64,000 bases of DNA from Paenibacillus pinistramenti. Lineage in GTDB: Bacteria > Bacillota > Bacilli > Paenibacillales > Paenibacillaceae. Positions 55,590-64,000 of this stretch are shown one piece after another. Below the pieces are notes generated by a model that was not told the DNA's origin, did not search any database, and was given only the letters and a program-made list of their open reading frames with translations. The stretch spans positions 1 to 64,000 of the forward strand of contig NZ_VAWG01000004.1 of assembly GCF_005869875.1 (NCBI RefSeq), in the 5' to 3' direction. Numbering within the stretch: the stretch's first letter is position 1; each line of letters starts with the position of its first letter. Both the position numbers and the translations under genes were made by a program.

Positions 55590-57212
55590 ATGAGCGATCT
55601 GAATAATGAAGAGCAGGTTGAGAGGAATTCTGTCAGGCCGTCATTTAAACATTTTTATAAATCCAGAAAGTTTATTCTCAGTGCAGGAACCCTCCTGCTG
55701 ACGGGCGGCATTTTCCTTGCCGGACATCAATATGTTGAAGCGAACAAAGTTCCCTATTATCACGTTTATTACAAGGGCCAGGAAGTAGGCTCTATCAAAA
55801 ATACGTCCCAGCTGGAAGACGCCTATCAGGCGAGGCAATCCGAACTGGAGAAGCAGTACCCGGATGCTAACATTGTCCTCCAAACCGATGAGGTGACAAC
55901 CTCGCTGGAAAAAGAGTACAAAGCCAGCGTAGACAGCCAGCAGACACTGGACAAGCTTGAGAAGCTGCTGCCTTACCACGCAGAGGGTGTAGCTATTAAG
56001 GTCGACGGTGAAACGGTAGCCGTAGTCAAAGATGAGGAATCCGCCCAAGAGGTTCTGAACCAGGTCAAGAACAAATACGTCCCGGCCAGTGTGCCGTTAA
56101 CAGATGGCTCCATTGAACTTAAGAAATTGTCAGCCAGCGGCAGCAGCACAGCTGTGCCGACGCCTTTGGGCACGACAAAGACAGCAGCCTCGTCCGCTGC
56201 CCAATCGACTGCAGACAAATCGACAGCTGCATCGACCTCGGCTTCCTCTAACCAGCAGGTGAAGTCGGTTACCTTTGTCGAGTCGGTGGCTGAGGAATCT
56301 TATTCCGGCACTGCGGACAAGGCTATGTCGGTAGAAGAGGCAGCCCAGCTGCTACTTAAGGATAAACAGGAATCCGTGACCTATGTGGTCAAAGAGGGAG
56401 ATACGATCTCGGCGATTGCCAAGGCGATGGGCACGACGCAGTCGGAGATTTTTAAGCTGAATCCGGGCCTGTCCGAGCTGAAGATGCAGATTGGCGAGAA
56501 GCTCAAGGTGACAAAGGCGGAGCACACGCTCACCGTACAGTCGGTTGAGAAGGCTTATGAAACGGTTGTAATCGAGCCAACGGTTATCACCCGCACCAAT
56601 TCCGAGCTGGCCGAAGGCAAAACCGTCATCGCTTCTCCCGGCGCACATGGCAGCAAAATCATGAATTACCAGGTGGTGAAGGAGAACGGTGAGGTCGTCA
56701 GCAAGCAGTATATCGGCCAGACCGTGACCAAGAAATCTTCGCCGAAGATCATTGTGAAAGGAACCAAGAAGATCGTACAGGCGGTGGCCAAGAAGACTTC
56801 CTCTTCTTCGTCAACCTCTTCATCTTCCTCGTCCTCATCGTCATCCTATATGTTTGCTTGGCCGGTTTCTTCACCAACGATTACCAGCGAGTACGGAACG
56901 CGCTGGGGGGATTTGCATAAAGGCATCGACATGGTGTCCTCAAGCTACACGATTCATGCGGCTGCTGCCGGAGAGGTTACTTTTGCCGGCGTGAAGACGG
57001 GTTATGGCAACTGCATTGTGATCAAGCATGCGAACGGCTACGAGACCCTGTACGGACACTTGAGCAAGATCAGTGTCAGCGTCGGGGAGCAGGTAAGCCA
57101 GGGTGACAAGATCGGGATTATGGGCAGCACAGGCCATTCGACCGGCACCCACCTGCATTTTGAGATTCATAAGAACGGGGAGCTGCAGAACCCGCTTAAT
57201 TATTTGGACTAA
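55590..57212 (+). CDS. M23 family metallopeptidase with LysM and G5 domains
   Basis: The 540-residue protein is a cell-wall endopeptidase. It has an N-terminal membrane helix (about 27-46), a LysM peptidoglycan-binding domain (about 263-307, YVVKEGDTISAIAKAMGTT), and a G5 domain (about 315-395). A poly-serine linker (about 404-419) leads to a C-terminal M23 domain. Zinc residues lie in HKGID (H443, D447) and THLHFEI (H523). AAGGAG lies 6 bases before the chosen ATG. It probably cleaves or remodels peptidoglycan and lies near walRK. Confidence 0.93.
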   Translation: MSDLNNEEQVERNSVRPSFKHFYKSRKFILSAGTLLLTGGIFLAGHQYVEANKVPYYHVYYKGQEVGSIKNTSQLEDAYQARQSELEKQYPDANIVLQTDEVTTSLEKEYKASVDSQQTLDKLEKLLPYHAEGVAIKVDGETVAVVKDEESAQEVLNQVKNKYVPASVPLTDGSIELKKLSASGSSTAVPTPLGTTKTAASSAAQSTADKSTAASTSASSNQQVKSVTFVESVAEESYSGTADKAMSVEEAAQLLLKDKQESVTYVVKEGDTISAIAKAMGTTQSEIFKLNPGLSELKMQIGEKLKVTKAEHTLTVQSVEKAYETVVIEPTVITRTNSELAEGKTVIASPGAHGSKIMNYQVVKENGEVVSKQYIGQTVTKKSSPKIIVKGTKKIVQAVAKKTSSSSSTSSSSSSSSSSYMFAWPVSSPTITSEYGTRWGDLHKGIDMVSSSYTIHAAAAGEVTFAGVKTGYGNCIVIKHANGYETLYGHLSKISVSVGEQVSQGDKIGIMGSTGHSTGTHLHFEIHKNGELQNPLNYLD

Positions 57213-57234
57213 TCCATTGAACGGGATACGGCAA

Positions 57235-57272
57235 AGCCATCTGCTGGATGCGGATGGTTTTGTCTTTTTTTT
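57235..57272 (+). terminator. probable terminator after the M23 gene
   Basis: GCCATC and GATGGT form a 6-base stem with an 11-base loop, followed a few bases later by a run of eight T. Confidence 0.6.
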
Positions 57273-57408
57273 GAAGGTGAAAGCTCTTACATTAGCCTCC
57301 CAAATCGGATATGCTTAAAGCTGACAGAAATACAGGCACAGAAGAGCAGAAGGTTAGGAGTTAGAAGAAGGATATGGCAATGTCCATACAGGAGAGGAGA
57401 TTTGAAAC

Positions 57409-60234
57409 ATGCTGCACAAAATGAGTTTGGAAGGAAGCTGGCGCCTGCAGCTGGACGAGCAGAAAGAGGGCCTCAAGCAGCCTTACCAGGATTCGATCGA
57501 GCTGCCGGGCACGACTTCCCACGCCCAAAAAGGCCAGAAGAACGAGAAGATTGAAATTGACGCTTTAACCGACGAATATGCGTTTGAGGGCTTTGCCTGG
57601 TTTGCCAAAGAGATTGTCATTCCGGAGGAGTTTGGCGGCAAGACTGCTGTCTTGTTCCTGGAGCGCACCCGGGTCACAACCGTCTGGATTGACGGGCAGG
57701 AGATCGGGACGCAGAGCAGCCTGAATACCCCGCATCGTTATCTGCTGCAGGAGGGTTTAACCGCCGGCAGGCATGAAATCACGGTTCGCGTGGACAATAC
57801 CAATTATCCGACCAAGGGCGGCCACTTGACCTCCAAGGATACGCAGACCAACTGGAACGGCATTACCGGACGTCTGGAACTGCAGTTCTATGGTGACGCT
57901 TGCCTGGAAAATATCCGGGTCACGCCGGATGTGGCGGCACGCACCTTTAAGATTGAAGGCCATATCAGCGGGCAGACTGAAGGCGTAAATGTAATCGTTT
58001 CCGCGGCCAGCCTGAACAGAGGCGAAGGCAGCGGTCATAAGGCGGCGCCGCAAACATTCAAGCCCGCTTCCGGCGGCGCGGCTGCGTTTGAATATGAGCT
58101 TGGGGACGGGGCGCTGCTGTGGAGCGATTCCGAGCCTAATCTCTATACATTGACCCTAACTCTGCAGGGCGCGGGCGATGAGGTTCTGGACCGTCAGGAG
58201 CTGATTGCCGGCCTGCGGGAATTCAAAGCCGACGGCGACAAGTTTGCGATTAACGGCGTGAAGACCTTCCTGCGCGGCAAGCATGACGGCCTGATCTTCC
58301 CGCTCACCGGATATGCTCCAACAGATGTTGAAGAGTGGGTGCGGATTATGAGCATCGCCAAGTCCTACGGCATCAACCATTACCGCTTCCATACCTGCTG
58401 CCCGCCGGAGGCGGCCTTTACCGCTGCGGACCTGCTGGGCATCTTTATGGAGTCGGAGCTGCCGTTCTGGGGAACGATTACCGACGAAACGTACGAGAAC
58501 CACAACCAGGCGGAGCAGGATTACCTGATCAGCGAAGGGTACGCCATGCTGAAGGAATTCGGCAACCATCCGTCCTTTGTCATGATGTCGCTCGGCAACG
58601 AGCTGTGGGGCAGCAAAACCCGGATCGACGGCATTTTGCGGGACTACAAGCAGTTTGATGACCGCCCGATGTACACGCAGGGCTCGAACAACTTCCAGTG
58701 GGTGCCGGAAATTCTGGAGCATGAGGACTTCTTCAGCGGCGTGCGCTTTGACCGTGACCGGCTGTTCCGCGGCTCTTACGCGATGTGCGACGCTCCTCAA
58801 GGGCATGTGCAGGTAGACCGTCCAAGCACGCTGAAGGATTACGACGAGGCGATTGTGCCGCCGCAGCGGCAGGAAGACGGCAAAGAGGAAGCAGGCGCCG
58901 GTATCGGAGGCACGATCTCTATCCAGTACGGAACCGGAACCAAAGAAGTAGAAGCCGAGGCCGTCACGGAGCAGCTGATTCCGCACGTTCCGGTGGTCTC
59001 CCATGAAATCGGGCAGTACGCGACCTTCCCGAACTTCGAGGAGATCGGCAAATACAAGGGCTCGCTGAAGGCGAAGAACTTCGAGGTGTTCCGCGAACGT
59101 CTGGAAGCGAAGGGCCTGGGCCATCTGGCGCAAAAATATTTTGAAAATTCCGGCAGGCTTGCCGCTGCCAGCTACAAAGAAGAACTCGAGGCGGCCTTCC
59201 GCTCCAGACGACTGGCCGGCTTTCAAATTCTGGACCTCCAGGATTTCAGCGGCCAGGGCACCGCTCTCGTCGGCATTCTGGACGCCTTTATGGACTCCAA
59301 AGGGCTGGTCACGCCTGAGGAATGGCGCACGTACTGCTCGGATGCGGTTCTGCTGGGCCGCTTCGCCAAATACAACTATGAAGCCGGGGAAGCCTTCAGT
59401 GCCCAAGTTGAGCTGAGCAACTATCGTCCTCAGCTGCCGGCCGGTTTGACGCTGCACTGGGAGCTGAGCGATGGACAGGCCGTGCTGGCCTCCGGGGAAA
59501 TGGCGGTCCCTGCCAGCCAGGCAGGCGACTACGTCGAGATCGGCGAGATTCAAACGGACATGCCAGCCGTGGACCGGATGACCAAAGCTGCCCTGAAGCT
59601 TGCGATTTCCGGCACGGACATCTGGAAAACCTATGATCTGTGGATCTATCCACAGAACGTAGAGCCAAATCTGTCCGGCCTGCACCTGTTCAGCAGTCTG
59701 ACCGACGAGGCCGCGGCCCTGCTCGAGCAGGGCGAAGACGTGCTGCTGCTGGCCCATCCCGATCAGGTGAGCCATGCGGTGGAGGGAACCTACTGTACGG
59801 ATTTCTGGTGCTACCCGATGTTCCGCTCCATCTCCGAGAGCATGAACAAGCCGGTTCCAATCGGCACGATGGGCCTGCTGATTGACAGCCAGCATCCGGT
59901 CTTTGGCGATTTTGCAGCTGAGGAGCATTCCACCTACCCTTGGTGGGAGATTGTGATGCACTCCAAGTCCTTCATTCTGGACGAGCTGCCGCAGAACCTG
60001 CAGCCGATCGTTCAGACCATTGATAACTTTGAGCGGAACCACAAGCTCGGCCTGCTCTTTGAGGCCCGCGTGCGGAAGGGCAGACTGCTGATGGGCGCCG
60101 TGGACATTCATGCGATTAAAGCAACGCTGGAGGGCAGACAGCTCCTGTCCAGCATCGCCAATTACATGAACTCGGACAAGTTTAACCCGCAGGCCGAGAT
60201 CAGCTTCGAGGAGCTGCGCAGCCTGCTGCGATAA
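57409..60234 (+). CDS. glycoside hydrolase family 2 (GH2) type enzyme
   Basis: The 941-residue protein has a GH2 plan: an N-terminal jelly-roll (WRLQLDEQKEGL, WFAKEIVIP), an Ig-like domain, then a TIM barrel. The acid/base glutamate is E398 in SLGNELWG. A likely nucleophile is E533 in SHEIGQY. A long C-terminal region of unknown role follows. GH2 enzymes cleave beta-galactosides, beta-mannosides, beta-glucuronides or related links; the substrate cannot be set from sequence. No signal peptide is seen, so it is probably cytoplasmic. GGAGAGGAG lies just upstream. Confidence 0.88.
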   Translation: MLHKMSLEGSWRLQLDEQKEGLKQPYQDSIELPGTTSHAQKGQKNEKIEIDALTDEYAFEGFAWFAKEIVIPEEFGGKTAVLFLERTRVTTVWIDGQEIGTQSSLNTPHRYLLQEGLTAGRHEITVRVDNTNYPTKGGHLTSKDTQTNWNGITGRLELQFYGDACLENIRVTPDVAARTFKIEGHISGQTEGVNVIVSAASLNRGEGSGHKAAPQTFKPASGGAAAFEYELGDGALLWSDSEPNLYTLTLTLQGAGDEVLDRQELIAGLREFKADGDKFAINGVKTFLRGKHDGLIFPLTGYAPTDVEEWVRIMSIAKSYGINHYRFHTCCPPEAAFTAADLLGIFMESELPFWGTITDETYENHNQAEQDYLISEGYAMLKEFGNHPSFVMMSLGNELWGSKTRIDGILRDYKQFDDRPMYTQGSNNFQWVPEILEHEDFFSGVRFDRDRLFRGSYAMCDAPQGHVQVDRPSTLKDYDEAIVPPQRQEDGKEEAGAGIGGTISIQYGTGTKEVEAEAVTEQLIPHVPVVSHEIGQYATFPNFEEIGKYKGSLKAKNFEVFRERLEAKGLGHLAQKYFENSGRLAAASYKEELEAAFRSRRLAGFQILDLQDFSGQGTALVGILDAFMDSKGLVTPEEWRTYCSDAVLLGRFAKYNYEAGEAFSAQVELSNYRPQLPAGLTLHWELSDGQAVLASGEMAVPASQAGDYVEIGEIQTDMPAVDRMTKAALKLAISGTDIWKTYDLWIYPQNVEPNLSGLHLFSSLTDEAAALLEQGEDVLLLAHPDQVSHAVEGTYCTDFWCYPMFRSISESMNKPVPIGTMGLLIDSQHPVFGDFAAEEHSTYPWWEIVMHSKSFILDELPQNLQPIVQTIDNFERNHKLGLLFEARVRKGRLLMGAVDIHAIKATLEGRQLLSSIANYMNSDKFNPQAEISFEELRSLLR

Positions 60235-60278
60235 AGGTTTGATTTTTGAGCAGCACCCAACCACCCGGATGGACAAGA

Positions 60279-60317
60279 ACAGGCACGGCTTTGAAACAAA
60301 GCTGTGCCTGTTTTTTT
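60279..60317 (+). terminator. terminator after the GH2 gene
   Basis: AACAGGCACGGCTTT and AAAGCTGTGCCTGTT pair (one G-U) around GAAAC, followed by seven T. It separates the GH2 gene from walR. Confidence 0.9.
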
Positions 60318-60389
60318 AGAATGTGCCGATTCAAGTATGCTAAAATAGAGCAAGGAAAGAAAGCTTGTAGGCGGGGTGAAGCTGAGGAT

Positions 60390-61109
60390 ATGCAGGGGAA
60401 AATCCTGGTTGTAGACGACGAACAGCCGATTGCGGATATATTGAAATTTAATCTGGAGAAAGAGGGCTACGAGGTCATCCTGGCCTTCGACGGCATCGAA
60501 GCTGTCGAGTTAGCCTTCTCGGAGCGCCCTGACCTGATTCTGCTTGACCTGATGCTCCCGGGCAAGGACGGCATGGATGTGTGCCGGGAGGTGCGCACCC
60601 GGCTGGAGACGCCGATCATTATGCTGACCGCCAAAGACGGCGAAATCGACAAGGTGCTGGGCCTTGAGCTTGGGGCCGACGACTACGTCACCAAGCCGTT
60701 CAGCGCACGGGAGCTCCTGGCGCGGGTGAAGGCGCAGATGCGCCGCCAGGCCAAAGCGCAGGTAACCGGTGAAGAAGCGGCCCCGGCGCCGCAGGGTCTT
60801 CATTTGTACGACTTATTTATTGATACCGATATGTACACGGTTTACAAGAACGGAGAGCCGCTCGATTTGACGCACCGGGAATACGAGCTGCTGTATTATA
60901 TGGCCCGCAACGCCGGGAAGGTCATGACCCGCGAGCATCTGCTTCAGGCAGTGTGGGGATTTGAATATTTCGGCGACGTCCGGACGGTGGATGTGACGAT
61001 CCGCCGTCTGCGCGAGAAGATCGAAAGCGATCCGGGCAAGCCGGAGGTTATTCTGACCCGCCGGGGACTCGGCTATCTGATCCGGAACCCGAAGAATGGC
61101 GGATTCTGA
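60390..61109 (+). CDS. walR: response regulator WalR
   Basis: WalR is the essential regulator of wall metabolism in low-GC Gram-positives. The 239-residue protein has a receiver domain ([21 protein letters not shown], phospho-Asp in [23 protein letters not shown]) and an OmpR-type winged helix ([47 protein letters not shown]). The frame opens at 60246 within the upstream terminator. The ATG at 60390 gives the normal length. It overlaps walK by 14 bases. Confidence 0.96.
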   Translation: MQGKILVVDDEQPIADILKFNLEKEGYEVILAFDGIEAVELAFSERPDLILLDLMLPGKDGMDVCREVRTRLETPIIMLTAKDGEIDKVLGLELGADDYVTKPFSARELLARVKAQMRRQAKAQVTGEEAAPAPQGLHLYDLFIDTDMYTVYKNGEPLDLTHREYELLYYMARNAGKVMTREHLLQAVWGFEYFGDVRTVDVTIRRLREKIESDPGKPEVILTRRGLGYLIRNPKNGGF

Positions 61110-62949
61110 TATGAAGCTGCCTTCCTTCTTCCGGACGATTCAGGCACGTCTGATTATGATCTACGTGCTGCTCATCCTGATCGCGATGCAGCTTATCGGC
61201 GTTTATTTTGTGAGCGCCATGAAGAATTCGCTGATCAGCAATTTTACCAAGGACCTGGAGTCCAGAGCCGAGCTGCTGTCGGTGCTGGTGGCCCAGAATC
61301 TGGGCGGCACCACGGCAGGTTCAGGAGCCGGGACGGCTGACGAATCGCTCGACAACCTGCGGGTGCTGGCCAACAACCTGTTTAATATCAACGGCGCCGA
61401 GATTCAGGTGCTTGATGCAAGCGGCAAGGTGCTGACAACCTCCAAGCCGTCCCATGCGGATTACGTGGGGCGGAAGAACACGCAGACGGTGGTCAGCCGC
61501 GCCCTTCAGGGCATCAGCGACAACGAGGAATACATTATTGATGATGACGATATCCGGAAAAAGGTCGTCGCCAAGCCGGTCCTGAGCGGCGGCAAAATCG
61601 TAGGCGCCATCTACATCGCCGCGTCGATGAGCGACCTGTACAGCACGATGGAGCGGATTAACAGCATTTTTATATCCGGCCTGCTTATTGCTCTCGTGCT
61701 GACCGCGATTCTCGGCGTCATTCTGGCGCATACGATTACGTCGCCGATCAAGGAGCTGACGAAGCGGGCGACCGCCGTGGCGGAGGGCAGCTTCAACCAG
61801 GTGATGCCCGTGCTGGGCAGCGACGAGATCGGCCAGCTCAGCCATGCGTTCAACTACATGACGAGCCGGCTGCGCGACGCACTGGCCCAGAATGAGGAAG
61901 AGAAGGAGAAGCTTGCCTCCATTCTGACGAATATGAGCGACGGCGTAATTGCGACCGACGAAGCCGGAAAAATCATCCTGATGAACCGCCGCGCAGCCGC
62001 CATGCTCCAGCTGGAGCATGACGCGAACGGGCGGGACATCGTGGAGGTGCTGGGGCTGCCATCGGCCCAGCACGAGGATCTGCTGCAGGGTACGCTGCCT
62101 CCGGCCCTGCTGGAGACAGGCGGCCAGGCGGACGAACCGTCGCTGGTCCGCGTGACGTTCACGCCGATTCACCGCCGGGAGATCGGCATCATCGGCACGA
62201 TCGCCGTGCTCCAGGACGTAACCGAGCAGGAGAAGCTCGACCAGGCACGGCGCGAGTTCGTGGCGAACGTGTCGCATGAGCTCCGCACGCCGCTGACTAC
62301 GATCAAGAGCTATACCGAGGCGCTGGAGGACGGCGCCCTGGAGCATCCGGAGCTTGGCCCGCGCTTCGTCAGCGTTATCCAGAACCAGACGGAGCGCATG
62401 ATCCGGCTTGTAACGGATCTTCTGCACCTGTCCCGGCTGGACTCGAAGGAGGCTTCGCTGCGCAAGCAGCGGACAGAGCTGCAGGACCTGCTGGAGGACG
62501 TAGAGGACCGCTTCTCCTTCCAGATGCAGCAGAAGGGCATTACGTCGCGCATTCAGCTTGACGGAGAGCTGGCCCCGGTCTGGATGGACCGCGACCAGAT
62601 TGACCAGGTGCTGGACAATCTGGCGTCCAATGCCATTAAATATACGCCGGAGGGCGGCATGATTACCCTTGGCGCGGAGAAGACGCAGGACGGCATGGTG
62701 AAGATTTCCGTCGAGGACAACGGAATCGGCATTCCGAAGAAGGATTTAAGCCGGATCTTTGAACGGTTTTACCGGGTAGACAAAGCCCGTTCCCGCAATA
62801 TGGGCGGCACCGGCCTCGGCCTGTCGATTGCCCGGGAAATTGTGCTCGCCCACGGCGGCACAATTGAACTGTCCTCGGAGCTGACCAAAGGCACGAAGGT
62901 GACCTTTACGCTGCCGCAGGGACCGGAAGAAGGAGGCGAGGAGACTTGA
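61096..62949 (+). CDS. walK: sensor histidine kinase WalK
   Basis: WalK senses the state of the cell wall and phosphorylates WalR. The 617-residue protein has TM1 (about 16-40), an extracellular PAS-like sensor (about 41-185), and TM2 (about 191-212). A HAMP domain, a cytoplasmic PAS and a kinase domain with H394 in [10 protein letters not shown] follow. The N, G1 and G2 boxes are [19 protein letters not shown] and [13 protein letters not shown]. It overlaps walR by 14 bases and walH by 4. Confidence 0.95.
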   Translation: MADSDMKLPSFFRTIQARLIMIYVLLILIAMQLIGVYFVSAMKNSLISNFTKDLESRAELLSVLVAQNLGGTTAGSGAGTADESLDNLRVLANNLFNINGAEIQVLDASGKVLTTSKPSHADYVGRKNTQTVVSRALQGISDNEEYIIDDDDIRKKVVAKPVLSGGKIVGAIYIAASMSDLYSTMERINSIFISGLLIALVLTAILGVILAHTITSPIKELTKRATAVAEGSFNQVMPVLGSDEIGQLSHAFNYMTSRLRDALAQNEEEKEKLASILTNMSDGVIATDEAGKIILMNRRAAAMLQLEHDANGRDIVEVLGLPSAQHEDLLQGTLPPALLETGGQADEPSLVRVTFTPIHRREIGIIGTIAVLQDVTEQEKLDQARREFVANVSHELRTPLTTIKSYTEALEDGALEHPELGPRFVSVIQNQTERMIRLVTDLLHLSRLDSKEASLRKQRTELQDLLEDVEDRFSFQMQQKGITSRIQLDGELAPVWMDRDQIDQVLDNLASNAIKYTPEGGMITLGAEKTQDGMVKISVEDNGIGIPKKDLSRIFERFYRVDKARSRNMGGTGLGLSIAREIVLAHGGTIELSSELTKGTKVTFTLPQGPEEGGEET

Positions 62950-64000
62950 AAGAGACGCTGAAGTCTGCTGCGCTTGCGCTTCTGATTGCGGCGAGTCTGG
63001 TGCAGAGCTATTTTCTCATTTACAGGCTGCCCGGCACCAATCCGGTCGTGAAGACAGAGAACGATTACGTCGCTACGGAGAACATGGGGGACGAGCTTGA
63101 CGTTTCCCGGGTGATTTTTCCCAAGCAGCTGGTGGTGCATCTGGGCGGCAATAAACATACGGTGTTCTATCCCGATTCCACATTCTATAACTTAATCTTC
63201 TCCCGTCTGCAGGCCCGCCAGTTTGACGGCTTCCAGCGGGATGTTGCGCAAAGCAGGGACTGGTCCAAGATCCGCAGCGAGGACGAAGGCATTGAGCTGG
63301 AGTTCGGGACAGGCGTCCCGGTTTCCCTGCTGCAGAAGATCATGCAGATTGCGCCTGATCCGCTCTTTGAGAGCGAAAGCATTGACCGCATTTTTCTGTA
63401 CAGCGCCGCGGGCGAAGATAAGGTGCATGTGTTCTTTTTCAGCGTGCAGGGGGATGTCGTGTATGAAGCGGCCAAGGCCGATTTGACCGTACAGGATTTG
63501 AAGCAGCATGTCGATTTCGGGCGCACCTGGATGCCTTATACGCTGGTGGACAACACCTACTACGTGCCGGAAGAGCCGCTTGAAATGGTGGAGGGCACGC
63601 TGGGCACAGGCCAGTACACGGTTGAGCAGATGCAGCGCAGCTTGTTCTTTGATCCGAGCATTACGAGGAATATCCGGGAGAAGGACGGCTCGGAGATCTA
63701 CACCGACTCCAAGCGCAGCCTGCAGGTCAGACAGAACCAGAACTGGATTAACTATACCGATCCGGCGGTTCCGGCGGCGGGGGAGGACAACCTCGGCAAA
63801 AATGGCCTGTCCGCCGTTGACTTCGTCAACCAGCACGGCGGGTTCAGCGGAACGTACCGCATGGAGCTCGGCGAGGAGACGGACGGCAAGCAGACCGTGC
63901 AGTTCCAGCAGTATTACAGCAGCTTCCCGATCATTGACGTGCCGGAATTCCATTACGGGGTCATGAAGCTGGAAATGCAGCAGGGCACAACCACCGTATA
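62946..64000 (+). CDS. walH: WalH/YycH, regulator of WalK activity (partial, runs off the window)
   Basis: The frame starts at a TTG overlapping the walK stop ([20 protein letters not shown], one N-terminal membrane helix) and stays open through the end, about 351 residues so far. The extracellular part (FDGFQRDVAQSRDW, YYVPEEPLEMVEG) fits the YycH family, which with YycI tunes WalK. The 3' end is missing. walI and walJ would be expected further right. Confidence 0.9.
   Translation, partial: MKETLKSAALALLIAASLVQSYFLIYRLPGTNPVVKTENDYVATENMGDELDVSRVIFPKQLVVHLGGNKHTVFYPDSTFYNLIFSRLQARQFDGFQRDVAQSRDWSKIRSEDEGIELEFGTGVPVSLLQKIMQIAPDPLFESESIDRIFLYSAAGEDKVHVFFFSVQGDVVYEAAKADLTVQDLKQHVDFGRTWMPYTLVDNTYYVPEEPLEMVEGTLGTGQYTVEQMQRSLFFDPSITRNIREKDGSEIYTDSKRSLQVRQNQNWINYTDPAVPAAGEDNLGKNGLSAVDFVNQHGGFSGTYRMELGEETDGKQTVQFQQYYSSFPIIDVPEFHYGVMKLEMQQGTTTV

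Noticed and set aside
58156-60276. 706-residue frame antisense to the GH2 gene
   Set aside because: It is a long shadow frame caused by GC-rich codon bias. The protein looks like no family and lacks a start signal.

Overview
The window is the replication-origin region of a Gram-positive, endospore-forming Firmicute, most likely a Paenibacillus or close relative. The support is the gene order (gyrA-gyrB-remB-recF-yaaA-dnaN-dnaA, then rpmH-rnpA-yidC-jag-mnmE-mnmG-rsmG-noc-parA-parB), the spore-linked genes (spoIIIJ-type yidC, yyaC, a YheC/YheD protein), strong AGGAGG-type ribosome sites and TTGACA/TATAAT-like promoters. No transposase, prophage, CRISPR array or plasmid gene was seen.

Left arm (1-12.5 kb), almost all on the minus strand: the 5' end of a 16S rRNA gene with its promoter, an HD-GYP protein, gyrA, a plus-strand YheC/YheD gene, gyrB, remB, recF, yaaA, dnaN, dnaA. 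oriC flanks dnaA. The dnaA-dnaN gap carries a DnaA box, a GC-rich step, six DnaA-trios and an AT-rich unwinding element. A larger DnaA-box cluster lies upstream of dnaA.

12.5-16.7 kb: a complete gluconate module (gntR-gntP-gntK, minus strand) with two GntR-type operators sits between dnaA and rpmH, and DnaA boxes occur on both sides of it. This is the most unusual layout in the window.

Right arm, mostly plus strand. 16.9-27 kb holds ribosomal protein L34, RNase P protein, membrane insertase, tRNA-modification genes and the chromosome-segregation set (noc, parA, parB) with two parS sites and a candidate Noc-binding site. 27-34 kb holds a cysteine-desulfurase-like enzyme, small conserved proteins, MscS, tRNA-Ser(CGA), a LysR regulator and rpsF-ssb-rpsR. 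34-42 kb holds an oppABCDF peptide importer behind a long AT-rich leader, an LCP cell-wall ligase and a CBS protein. 42-49 kb holds a MazG-like gene, yybS-like, gdpP, rplI and dnaB, then purA under a paired PurBox promoter. 49-60 kb is an accessory interval (quinone reductase with an ArsR regulator, leucine dehydrogenase-like, orphan methyltransferase-like, AcuI-like reductase, a low-complexity membrane protein, an M23 peptidase, a GH2 glycosidase). The window ends in walR-walK-walH, with walH cut off.

The region couples initiation (dnaA, oriC), DNA topology (gyrAB), origin segregation (parABS, noc), translation and wall homeostasis (walRK). No clearly new molecular system was found. The best leads are the origin split by the gluconate module, the DnaA-trio element, and several in-frame repeat expansions. 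Functions are inferred from recognised motifs without database searches, and promoters and operators are predictions by eye.
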